DNA of 13,478 nucleotides from Candidatus Margulisiibacteriota bacterium (lineage in GTDB: Bacteria > Margulisbacteria > WOR-1 > O2-12-FULL-45-9 > XYB2-FULL-48-7), in NCBI GenBank assembly GCA_028717325.1, contig JAQUOB010000008.1:4831-18308 (forward strand), written 5' to 3'. This document shows positions 8,801-13,478 of this stretch, one piece after another. Made by a program: the position numbers and the translations under genes. The notes under the pieces are model-generated. The model ran no database searches. It saw only the letters and a list, made by a program, of their open reading frames with translations, and had not been told where the DNA came from. Numbering within the stretch: the stretch's first letter is position 1; each line of letters starts with the position of its first letter.

Positions 8801-8825
8801 CGCGCTGCGAGGTATTGCTGAATAA
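5802..8825 (+). CDS. mfd: Transcription-repair coupling factor Mfd (compact form)
   Basis: DNA translocase that removes RNA polymerase stalled at lesions and recruits UvrA for nucleotide excision repair. At 1007 aa it is shorter than E. coli Mfd (1148) or B. subtilis Mfd (about 1177); the loss is in the N-terminal half. Residues about 1-300 are the UvrB-homology module (GERGEFSVRGGIVDVFP). The CarD-like RNA polymerase-interacting domain starts near 380 (DYVVHENYGIGIY). Translocase motifs follow: Walker A GDVGYGKT at 526-533, the DEEQ box at 627-630, LTATPIPRTL, and later ESGLDITNVNT and QIRGRVGRS. The C-terminal TRCF domain (ITNSEGVNNLKKEMIDRFGQLP) is complete. The ATG has no ribosome site but is placed correctly for leaderless transcription. 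The 3' end overlaps the convergent small gene by 32 bp. Confidence 0.97.
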   Translation: MTKLEAVVRLEKSAYFRSKLAELKTSAKVVFSGLPGAAKTAVFAALAGRLGSLVLVTATAASAEKTKNEFELMTGKPLHIFPALDVAPDENVAPSKELVGQRHAILDRWLRGEPSVVVMSVKAALTKTNQPAGFSQRRLVIHAGQEVRLEELIARLVNLDYQRQNIVGERGEFSVRGGIVDVFPISLDYPVRLELEGDTIESIRKFDPFSQRSIETWREAVFLPARENYDSPVFNYLPDDTPLIIDEPVEIDRAAEALLKDSGSYLEPEKYLKKVNIQLSSFLSPAETPVFAPPPDYLGKTETIPAQALIVSRHAPSLREELPQNQIIQGELAGGFVFEGLEVLTDREIFGETRTTRRTKAAVPEGVAEELLADLKVGDYVVHENYGIGIYQGMKQLELDDIKQEYLLIEYAAGDKLYVPPPMIGLVEKYSGGSEAAPRLSRLGTKTWLKTRSRVKQSLRDLTQELLALYAKRERIEGVPFPPDDIWQKELTATFPYDETPDQIKAIDEVKRDMESGRPMDRLVCGDVGYGKTEVAIRAAAKAASAGKQVALLAPTTILVEQHYNNFSQRFKNTPYVVEMLSRFRSPKEQKEVVNLIAGGGADIVIGTHRLLSKDIKFHDLGLLIIDEEQKFGVTHKEKMKQLKEAVDVLTLTATPIPRTLYFSLAGARAMSLISTPPVDRSPIRTYVLPYSEKSIREAVTRELDRGGQVYFVHNYVETIAGIAAMIKKLVPEAKVAVGHGQMDEKELEKTMLDFLEKKYDVLVCTSIIESGLDITNVNTILIDRADRFGLSQLYQIRGRVGRSAVRAYAYLFYHPARSMSDQAVERLKAIQEFTALGSGYKLAMRDLEIRGAGNLLGAEQSGHIYEVGFDLYCELLEEAVKEVRGETVVSPREVDIELTIEASIPAHYVTDERQRIALYRRMNLITNSEGVNNLKKEMIDRFGQLPPQIETLFRLLLLKVSALQAGVKSIKEENSKVRIEWLSKKVRVLDLGKEDKIRLALRGIAE

Positions 8826-9120
8826 GGTTCTTGTCGGAAACGATGACCAGCGGTTTACCTTTGGGGGTTTTGATCACCAGTCTTTCCGGCGAAACCTCGA
8901 TGTTGGCACCAATGCCCGAATCCTGCTTGGTTGATTGAACGAGGTAATTGATAACCAACAGCTTGAGTATCTCCGGATTCAACTTATCGCCGATAAAAAT
9001 TTTCGGCTCGACGGTGAACTCGGTATGCTTGGCCGCGATGATCGAGGTATTGCCTTTTTCTTTCCAAAATTCTTTGAACATTTCTTCTAATTGATTTATA
9101 GGGTCTTTTTCTTCGCTCAC
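8794..9120 (-). CDS. Unknown small protein, third gene of the minus-strand trio
   Basis: I do not recognise a family. The 108-aa product has no signal peptide or membrane helix. It starts with an acidic, probably helical segment (SEEKDPINQLEEMFKEFW), followed by a region with alternating beta-like and helical stretches (TEFTVEPKIFIGDKL, ERLVIKTPKGKPLVIVSD) and a helical end (NLIQQYLAARA). This looks like a small soluble alpha/beta domain. The start is GTG at 9120, supported by GGAG placed 8 bases upstream inside the end of the previous gene. It is 3 bp from that gene, so the two are surely co-transcribed. Its last 32 bases lie antisense to the end of mfd. Alternative: a subunit acting with the two proteins encoded before it; nothing more can be said from sequence. 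Confidence 0.75.
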   Translation of the reverse strand: MSEEKDPINQLEEMFKEFWKEKGNTSIIAAKHTEFTVEPKIFIGDKLNPEILKLLVINYLVQSTKQDSGIGANIEVSPERLVIKTPKGKPLVIVSDKNLIQQYLAARA

Positions 9121-9123
9121 TTT

Positions 9124-9513
9124 TTAAGCTCCTTTTAGGGCCAGATCTTGTTTAATAACGGCAGCCGAGGGAGATTTTGCCTGGCTTTTGAGCGCGCCTA
9201 ACATGTAATAGCCGAGATCGGCAATGCTGCCGCGTTGTTCGTAAGAGGAAACGGCCGGCGTGTCGATTTGAATTGATCCGCCGACCTGCAAGGGCTGGGG
9301 ATCAAACGTGATCAAATTCGGAGCGGCAGAATTAGCCGCGGGCTGTCTTCTGACTTCAACTCTTAATTCTTTTGGCGTGGCGACCTGGCTGGCCCGGCCA
9401 AAAACGTTTCTTAAATAGGCCGTGCTGACCGGCAAACTATGGCCGCCGCTTGCCCGGGGCGCGGTTCGCTGGGTTTGATTGATTTGGGTCGTTGATTTAT
9501 CGACTACTGCCAT
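9124..9513 (-). CDS. Unknown small protein with MAVV start and AAVIKQDL end
   Basis: I do not recognise a family. The 129-aa product has a Gln/Thr/Ser-rich, probably disordered N-terminal part (to about residue 60), then FDPQPLQVGGSIQIDTPAV, then a helical tail with SIADLGYYMLGALKSQ. It ends with AAVIKQDLALKGA. The first four residues (MAVV) and the octapeptide AAVIKQDL are shared with the neighbouring upstream gene, and the identity extends to the DNA: 9146-9165 matches 9551-9570 at 18 of 20 positions. A ribosome site (GGGGA) precedes the ATG by 8 bases. The reading frames are separated by only 3 bp on each side. No signal peptide, membrane helix or catalytic motif is visible. The DNA is more AT-rich than the flanking housekeeping genes. 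Confidence 0.72.
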   Translation of the reverse strand: MAVVDKSTTQINQTQRTAPRASGGHSLPVSTAYLRNVFGRASQVATPKELRVEVRRQPAANSAAPNLITFDPQPLQVGGSIQIDTPAVSSYEQRGSIADLGYYMLGALKSQAKSPSAAVIKQDLALKGA

Positions 9514-9516
9514 TTT

Positions 9517-9789
9517 TTATTGTCCCCACTTGATCCGGCCGGCTTTCAGGTCTTGTTTAATGACGGCCGCGATATAAGGCAGATCATTGGGTTTCATATT
9601 GTGTTTTTCCGCAAAATATTGCATGATGGCCTGGGCTTTCGCTTTGGGATCAAGCAAAGCGCTGTCGTCTTTAATTATCGGCTCGCCATCGATTTTTAAC
9701 ATGGCCAAAAGATCGATGACTTCCATGGGCGATTTAAAGCCTAACGCCTGGAAGTTCGGGCCCGAATTTTTTTCTTGAACTACTGCCAT
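9517..9789 (-). CDS. Unknown small protein, first gene of the minus-strand trio
   Basis: I do not recognise a family. With the start at 9789 the product is 90 aa, soluble and mostly helical: a short N-terminal arm (MAVVQEKNSGPNFQALGF), a helix SPMEVIDLLAML, a loop IDGEPIIKDD, a helix KAKAQAIMQYFAEKH, and the C-terminal AAVIKQDLKAGRIKWGQ. A longer frame opens with GTG at 9840, but 9789 is preferred because the resulting MAVV start is shared with the next gene and an AGGGAG site lies upstream (9805-9810), though about 15 bases away, which is long. The gene runs divergently from mazG. The AAVIKQDL segment is repeated in the next protein, suggesting either partial duplication or a shared short binding motif. 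Confidence 0.7.
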   Translation of the reverse strand: MAVVQEKNSGPNFQALGFKSPMEVIDLLAMLKIDGEPIIKDDSALLDPKAKAQAIMQYFAEKHNMKPNDLPYIAAVIKQDLKAGRIKWGQ

Positions 9790-9804
9790 ATGTGTTTTGT
9801 TTAA

Positions 9805-9826
9805 CTCCCTAACCACTAATATTATC
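9805..9826 (-). promoter_or_regulatory. Possible -10 element and ribosome site of the minus-strand trio
   Basis: On the minus strand GATAAT (9826-9821) or the overlapping TAATAT (9824-9819) could serve as a -10 box, giving a leader of about 20-25 bases that contains AGGGAG (9810-9805). The palindrome TATCGATA (9823-9830) overlaps this box and could be an operator. A -35 element is not clear. The divergent mazG promoter lies only about 60 bp away in the same intergenic region. Confidence 0.35.
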
Positions 9827-9884
9827 GATATTTGGGCCACAAAACTTGCATCTACTTCGTGTATTCGGGAGGCAAAAAAAGAGG

Positions 9885-9896
9885 TATAATAATGGC
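9885..9896 (+). promoter_or_regulatory. Consensus -10 box for a leaderless mazG mRNA
   Basis: A perfect TATAAT at 9885-9890 ends 6 bases before the ATG at 9897, which places the transcription start at the start codon. GAGG at 9881-9884 is too far and lies inside the promoter, so it is unlikely to act as a ribosome site. A -35 element is not evident. Confidence 0.6.
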
Positions 9897-10691
9897 ATGG
9901 AAACGGCGGGGAAAAGATTTGAAGAATTTGTTGATATAGTGCGGAAATTACGCAGGGAATGCCCCTGGGACAGGGAGCAGACCATCGAAAGCCTAAAACC
10001 GTACCTGGTGGAGGAGGTTTACGAGGCGATCGAGGCCATCAATGACAAGGAATACGGCCGATTGGCCGAAGAGCTGGGCGATATGCTGCTTCATATCGTC
10101 ATGCTGTCGGTCTTTGCCGAAGAGAAAAAAAGGTTTGAGATCAAGGATGTCATTAATTCGATAGCCGCCAAAATGGTCCGCCGTCATCCTCATGTTTTTG
10201 CCCGAGGCAAAGCCAGGACAAAAGAAGCCGTCTGGCTAAAATGGGAAAAGATCAAAGGCGAGGAAAAGAAAGCCGCAGGAGGCAAGCATAAAGGCATGCT
10301 CTCGTCCATTCCGCAATCGCTGCCCGCGCTTTACCGGGCGGATAAGGTTCAGCGGCGGGCGGCCAGGGTGGGGTTTGACTGGGATGAAGTGGCGGGGGCC
10401 TGGGAGAAGGTGCATGAGGAACTTGATGAGGTGCATGAGCTTTTGGGGAAGAAAGCAGAAAGCAGAAAGCAGAACACAGAGCGCAGGTTAAAGGAAGAGA
10501 TCGGAGATCTTTTGTTTTCTATTGTAAATGTGGCGCGGAAGCTTGATATTGACTCGGAAGACGCACTTCAGTTGGCCAATGCCAAGTTCATGCGCCGGTT
10601 CTCCAAAATTGAGGAAAAGCTCGAAAAGAAGAAATTGACGATCGCTGAAATGGATACTCTCTGGAATAAGATCAAGGCCGCCGAAAAATAG
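9897..10691 (+). CDS. mazG: Nucleoside triphosphate pyrophosphohydrolase MazG
   Basis: House-cleaning enzyme that hydrolyses NTPs and dNTPs to monophosphate and pyrophosphate, limiting misuse of aberrant nucleotides. The 264-aa product has the usual two-domain all-alpha layout. The N-terminal domain holds CPWDREQT, the metal-binding EExxE (Glu39, Glu40, Glu43) and ExxD (Glu59, Asp62 in EELGD), and RRHPHVF. The C-terminal domain repeats the pattern (Glu174, Glu175, Glu178, then Glu201 and Asp204 in EEIGD). Between these two helices, residues about 185-196 are encoded by the 7-bp repeat tract, giving KKAESRKQNTER, a low-complexity insertion. The frame is open back to 9846, but the start at 9897 fits both the family N-terminus and the promoter. 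Divergent from the small-gene trio; the hairpin pair and ftsH follow. Confidence 0.95.
   Translation: METAGKRFEEFVDIVRKLRRECPWDREQTIESLKPYLVEEVYEAIEAINDKEYGRLAEELGDMLLHIVMLSVFAEEKKRFEIKDVINSIAAKMVRRHPHVFARGKARTKEAVWLKWEKIKGEEKKAAGGKHKGMLSSIPQSLPALYRADKVQRRAARVGFDWDEVAGAWEKVHEELDEVHELLGKKAESRKQNTERRLKEEIGDLLFSIVNVARKLDIDSEDALQLANAKFMRRFSKIEEKLEKKKLTIAEMDTLWNKIKAAEK
10450..10484 (+). repeat. 7-bp tandem repeat inside the mazG reading frame
   Basis: Three perfect copies of AGAAAGC (10450-10456, 10457-10463, 10464-10470) are followed by two degraded ones (10471-10477, 10478-10484). The unit is a rotation of GCAGAAA, the heptad found upstream of pth at 5161-5195. The tract encodes a charged linker in the loop between the two metal-binding helices of the second MazG domain, where an insertion would be tolerated. 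Confidence 0.8.
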
Positions 10692-10699
10692 AAACCTAC

Positions 10700-10731
10700 A
10701 GGAAACCAGCGAATAAACTTCGCGGTTTCCT
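10700..10731 (+). repeat. Bulged hairpin 1 of a REPIN-like inverted pair
   Basis: AGGAAACC (10700-10707), an unpaired A (10708) and GCGAA (10709-10713) pair with TTCGC (10719-10723) and GGTTTCCT (10724-10731), leaving a 5-nt loop TAAAC. No run of T follows, so this is not a standard rho-independent terminator. Read on the other strand, its plan and loop (GTTTA) match hairpin 2. Confidence 0.8.
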
Positions 10732-10736
10732 GTTCA

Positions 10737-10768
10737 CGGAAGCCGCGACGTTCAGTCGCAGGCTTCCG
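10737..10768 (+). repeat. Bulged hairpin 2 of a REPIN-like inverted pair
   Basis: CGGAAGCC (10737-10744) and GCGAC (10745-10749) pair with GTCGC (10755-10759), an unpaired A (10760) and GGCTTCCG (10761-10768); the 5-nt loop is GTTCA. The structure has the same length and bulge position as hairpin 1 in reverse orientation, and the two are separated by 5 bp (10732-10736), also GTTCA. It ends 8 bases before the ftsH extended -10 element and covers the place of its -35 region. Confidence 0.8.
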
Positions 10769-10775
10769 AAAATTA

Positions 10776-10791
10776 TGCTATAATTATCGTC
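10776..10791 (+). promoter_or_regulatory. Extended -10 promoter for a leaderless ftsH mRNA
   Basis: TGCTATAAT at 10776-10784 is a perfect extended -10 element. Seven bases separate it from the ATG at 10792, so the transcript should begin at the start codon. There is no Shine-Dalgarno sequence. The hairpin pair lies just upstream, outside the predicted ftsH mRNA but inside the mazG 3' region. Confidence 0.7.
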
Positions 10792-12600
10792 ATGAAAGCC
10801 AACTGGAGAAACATACTAACCTATCTTTTGCTGGTCTTGATAGGCGTGGCTTTGATCGCCCCGCTTTTTTCGACCGAAAAAAAGGTCCAGGAAGTACCTT
10901 TCTCCGATTTTTTAAACTATATTGACCAGGCAAAGCTCAAAGAGGTCACTATTTCCGGCGATCTGGTTTCCGGCGTTTTAACGGACAAGTCCCGCTTTCA
11001 TACCAGGGCCCTCAATTACCCCAACCTCATTCCGACGCTGCGTGAAAAGGGCGTCTCGATCAAAGTTGAGGCGCCGGTAGAATCAAACTGGCTCTGGAAC
11101 CTGTTTTTACAGCTTTTGGCGCCGATAGCGTTTTTTGGCCTCCTCTGGTGGCTGATGCTTCGGCAGGCCCAGGGAATGAACAGTCAGGCGATGTCTTTCG
11201 GCCGGGCCAACGTCAAGCCGCTGGTCGGCAAGGTCAGCGTTACCTTTGCCGATGTTGCCGGTGTTGACGAAGCCAAGGAAGAGCTCGAAGAGATCGTCGA
11301 ATTCTTAAAATATCCCCAAAAATTCCATGCCCTGGGAGCTAAAATACCTAAGGGCTTGCTGCTGATGGGTGCCCCCGGGACAGGCAAAACCCTACTGGCG
11401 CGAGCCATCGCCGGCGAAGCCGGGGTCCCTTTCTTTTCGATCTCGGGTTCCGATTTTGTCGAGATGTTCGTCGGCGTCGGGGCGGCCAGGGTCAGGTCGG
11501 TCTTTGAACAGGCCAAGAAACAGACCCCCTCGATCATCTTTATGGACGAGGTGGACGCGGTCGGCCGACAGCGTGGCGCGGGCTTGGGCGGCGGCCATGA
11601 CGAACGGGAGCAAACCCTCAATCAGCTGCTGGTCGAAATGGACGGCTTTGATCCTAAGGTCAATATTATAGTGATCGCGGCGACCAACCGGCCGGATATC
11701 CTGGACCCGGCGCTCTTGCGGCCGGGGCGCTTTGACCGGCAGGTCGTGCTGGACAAGCCCGACTTGAGAGGCCGTGAAGCGATCATGAAGATCCACGCAC
11801 GGGGAAAACCATTTACTAATAATGTCGACCTTAAGGTCGTCGCGCAGAGAACGCCCGGTTTCACCGGCGCCGATCTGGAGAATGTCTTGAACGAGGCGGC
11901 GATCCTGGCAGCCAGGGTCGACAAAAAAGAGATCTCGATGGAAGAAGTGGAAGAGGCGGTCGACCGGGTCCTGGCCGGGCCGGAAAAACGCAGCCGCGTC
12001 ATTTCCGACCGGGAAAAACAGCTGGTCGCCTATCATGAAGTCGGGCACGCGGTACTGTCGCGCGTCCTGCCTAACGCCGACAATCCGCATAAAATTTCTA
12101 TCCTGCCACGCGGCATGGCGCTCGGTTATACTTTGCAGCTGCCGCTGGAAGATAAATATCTTGTTACCAAAGACCAGGCGCTCGACCAGATCACCGTTAT
12201 GATGGGCGGCCGTGTGGCTGAAGAAATGATCTTTAACCAGATGACCTCCGGCGCCCACAACGATCTGGAACGGGCCACCGATCTGGCTAAGAGAATGGTC
12301 ACTGAATTTGGCATGAGTTCGCTGGGGCCGCGGACCTTCGGCCGCAAGGACCGCCAGATATTCCTCGGCCGCGACATCGCCGAAATGAAAGATTACAGCG
12401 AACAAACGGCCGATTCGATCGACCGGGAAATTGAAAAGATCATCAATGATTCTTATGCCCGGGCCAAAACCATCTTGACAAAAAACCGGGCCAAGATCGA
12501 AGAGATCGCCAAAGTGCTGATCGAGAAAGAAACGCTCGAAAATTCCGACCTGGAAAACGCGATGAAGGACTTGCCCAAAGAAACCGATCCGAAAAGGTGA
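10792..12600 (+). CDS. ftsH: ATP-dependent zinc metalloprotease FtsH
   Basis: Membrane-anchored AAA+ protease (602 aa) that extracts and degrades misassembled membrane proteins and some regulators. It has a first transmembrane helix at about 7-26, an extracytoplasmic domain to about 100, and a second helix near 103-123 (LLAPIAFFGLLWWLML). The AAA module follows: Walker A GAPGTGKT at 193-200, Walker B IIFMDEVDAVG, and the second region of homology TNRPDILDPALLRPGRFDR with its arginine fingers. The protease domain has the zinc site HEVGH at 415-419 and the third ligand probably Asp491 in HNDLERAT. The C-terminal helices are short and charged. Length and motifs are normal for the family. The ATG is placed for leaderless transcription. 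The next gene starts 3 bp downstream, so ftsH and that gene are co-transcribed. Confidence 0.98.
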   Translation: MKANWRNILTYLLLVLIGVALIAPLFSTEKKVQEVPFSDFLNYIDQAKLKEVTISGDLVSGVLTDKSRFHTRALNYPNLIPTLREKGVSIKVEAPVESNWLWNLFLQLLAPIAFFGLLWWLMLRQAQGMNSQAMSFGRANVKPLVGKVSVTFADVAGVDEAKEELEEIVEFLKYPQKFHALGAKIPKGLLLMGAPGTGKTLLARAIAGEAGVPFFSISGSDFVEMFVGVGAARVRSVFEQAKKQTPSIIFMDEVDAVGRQRGAGLGGGHDEREQTLNQLLVEMDGFDPKVNIIVIAATNRPDILDPALLRPGRFDRQVVLDKPDLRGREAIMKIHARGKPFTNNVDLKVVAQRTPGFTGADLENVLNEAAILAARVDKKEISMEEVEEAVDRVLAGPEKRSRVISDREKQLVAYHEVGHAVLSRVLPNADNPHKISILPRGMALGYTLQLPLEDKYLVTKDQALDQITVMMGGRVAEEMIFNQMTSGAHNDLERATDLAKRMVTEFGMSSLGPRTFGRKDRQIFLGRDIAEMKDYSEQTADSIDREIEKIINDSYARAKTILTKNRAKIEEIAKVLIEKETLENSDLENAMKDLPKETDPKR

Positions 12601-12603
12601 GGA

Positions 12604-13478
12604 ATGGCCAAGATCATTGAATGCGTGCCGAATTTTTCCGAAGGGCGCGACGAAACGATCATTGATGAGATCGTTGATTCCGTCAAGACCGCGAAGGTGC
12701 TCGATCTTCACTCCGACCCCGACCACAACCGCTCGGTCGTTACCCTGATCGGTTCTCCCGAGGGCGTCAAACAGGCCGCTATTGATCTGACGGAGCGGGC
12801 GATGCAGCTGCTTAACGTCAACGACCACGCTGGCGTTCATCCGTTCATCGGTGTGGTGGACGTTATCCCCTTTATTCCCGTCAAAGAGGCGACAATGCAA
12901 GATGCCGTTGTCCTGGCGCACCAGACCGGCAACGACTTGTGGGAAAAGCTCAAGCTGCCCGTCTATTTTTACGGCGAAGCTGCCAAAATAGCCGAGCGCC
13001 GCGACCTGCCTTACGTCCGCAAGGGTAGCTTCCACGCTTTGATCAACGAACTGAACGATCCCCGCCGCCAACCCGACGTCGGCCGGGGATTGAACCCGAA
13101 CGGTGGGGCGGTCGCGGTTGGCGCGAGAAATTTTCTCATTGCGTTTAACGTCGATCTGGACACGGTTGAAGACGACATCGCCGTCTCGATCGCCAAAGCG
13201 ATCAGAGAAAAAGACGGAGGATTACCGGGCGTCAGGGCGCTGGGCCTGTTCCTGGAAAGCCGCGGGATCAGCCAGGTCTCGATCAATATCACCAATCATC
13301 TCGAAACTTCGTTGAAGGTCGTTTATGACGAAGTCGTCAGCTGGGCGAAAGAATATAAAGTTAAAATATTGGAGTCGGAAATTGTCGGTTTAATACCGGC
13401 TTCGGCGGCCTTTGAAGGGATGAAAGAGTATCTCAAGTTACGGTCTCTGGATAAAAATATGATACTCGACAATCATTT
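12604..13478 (+). CDS. ftcD: Glutamate formimidoyltransferase (3' end cut by window)
   Basis: Cytoplasmic enzyme that transfers the formimino group of N-formimino-L-glutamate to tetrahydrofolate, linking histidine degradation to one-carbon metabolism. The frame is open for 291 codons to the window edge. It begins MAKIIECVPNFSEGRD, the standard formiminotransferase N-terminus, and contains NDHAGVHPFIGVVDVIPFIPV (74 onward, two short blocks), in which His79 probably equals the catalytic histidine of the porcine enzyme (His82). Later blocks GRGLNPNGGAVAVGARNFLIAFN and ALGLFLESRGISQVSINI fit the family's substrate- and folate-binding N and C subdomains. Most relatives have Arg after HP (HPRMG); here it is Phe. 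Whether a cyclodeaminase domain follows is not visible. It starts 3 bp after ftsH, with AAGG (12594-12597) as ribosome site. Confidence 0.93.
   Translation, partial: MAKIIECVPNFSEGRDETIIDEIVDSVKTAKVLDLHSDPDHNRSVVTLIGSPEGVKQAAIDLTERAMQLLNVNDHAGVHPFIGVVDVIPFIPVKEATMQDAVVLAHQTGNDLWEKLKLPVYFYGEAAKIAERRDLPYVRKGSFHALINELNDPRRQPDVGRGLNPNGGAVAVGARNFLIAFNVDLDTVEDDIAVSIAKAIREKDGGLPGVRALGLFLESRGISQVSINITNHLETSLKVVYDEVVSWAKEYKVKILESEIVGLIPASAAFEGMKEYLKLRSLDKNMILDNH

Noticed and set aside
9517..9840. 107-aa version of the first minus-strand protein, starting at the GTG at 9840
   Set aside because: The extra 17 residues remove the MAVV start shared with the next gene, and the candidate promoter and ribosome site would lie inside the coding region.
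9846..9896. Longer N-terminus for MazG, starting at the TTG at 9846
   Set aside because: The extra residues do not resemble MazG, and the TATAAT box at 9885-9890 would lie inside the coding region. The ATG at 9897 fits the family and the promoter.
10696..10699. CTAC next to hairpin 1 as the GTAG tetranucleotide of classical REPs
   Set aside because: It lies on the wrong side for the orientation, and hairpin 2 has no equivalent.
10692..10791. Hairpins as a rho-independent terminator of mazG
   Set aside because: Neither hairpin is followed by a T-tract, and the inverted-copy relation with matching bulges is not a terminator feature. A role in 3' end protection is still possible.
11392..13071. 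Long open frame (559 codons) on the minus strand opposite ftsH and ftcD
   Set aside because: Both plus-strand genes are certain from catalytic motifs, and the antisense frame gives a Pro/Arg/His/Asp-rich product without motifs. It arises from codon bias of GC-rich coding DNA. The 356-codon frame at 6639-7709 opposite mfd is rejected for the same reason.

Overview
The window looks like a chromosomal piece of an uncultured diderm (Gram-negative-type) bacterium with moderately high GC. The diderm call rests on a predicted outer-membrane barrel that ends in an aromatic residue. No rRNA, tRNA, transposase, phage gene or CRISPR array is visible. The housekeeping genes (pth, mfd, mazG, ftsH, ftcD) are universal or widespread, so the phylum cannot be read from them. 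A candidate-phylum lineage, for example one near Margulisbacteria/WOR-1, is only a guess.

Positions 1-5164 form a carbohydrate locus on the + strand. It holds two MalF/MalG-type sugar ABC permeases (the first cut by the window edge), a secreted GH26-like glycosidase with a C-terminal CBM9-like domain, a small secreted CBM11-like protein, and an outer-membrane barrel built from a tandem duplication. Spacing is tight (1-bp overlap, then gaps of 12, 60 and 26 bp), which suggests one operon. The genes fit together as a system that binds and cuts a mannan-like or self-made polysaccharide outside the cytoplasm, passes products through a barrel and imports them. The substrate is not determined.

Positions 5203-8825 hold pth (peptidyl-tRNA hydrolase) and a compact mfd (transcription-repair coupling factor). 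Positions 8794-9789 on the - strand hold three tightly packed small genes of unknown function. Two of them share the same first residues and the same C-terminal octapeptide, AAVIKQDL. They are more AT-rich than their neighbours, run divergently from mazG, and the last one overlaps the end of mfd by 32 bp.

Positions 9897-13478 hold mazG (NTP pyrophosphohydrolase), then an intergenic pair of inverted 32-nt bulged hairpins (10700-10768), then ftsH and the start of a glutamate formimidoyltransferase gene.

Three signals are not explained by the genes. (1) The two hairpins at 10700-10768 share an 8 bp + bulged A + 5 bp + 5-nt-loop plan, differ by compensatory changes and lie in opposite orientation, which resembles a REPIN-type mobile repeat. 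(2) mfd, mazG and ftsH each have a -10 promoter element ending 6-7 nt before the ATG, which predicts leaderless mRNAs. (3) A 7-bp tandem repeat (GYAGAAA) occurs in front of pth and again inside the mazG reading frame.
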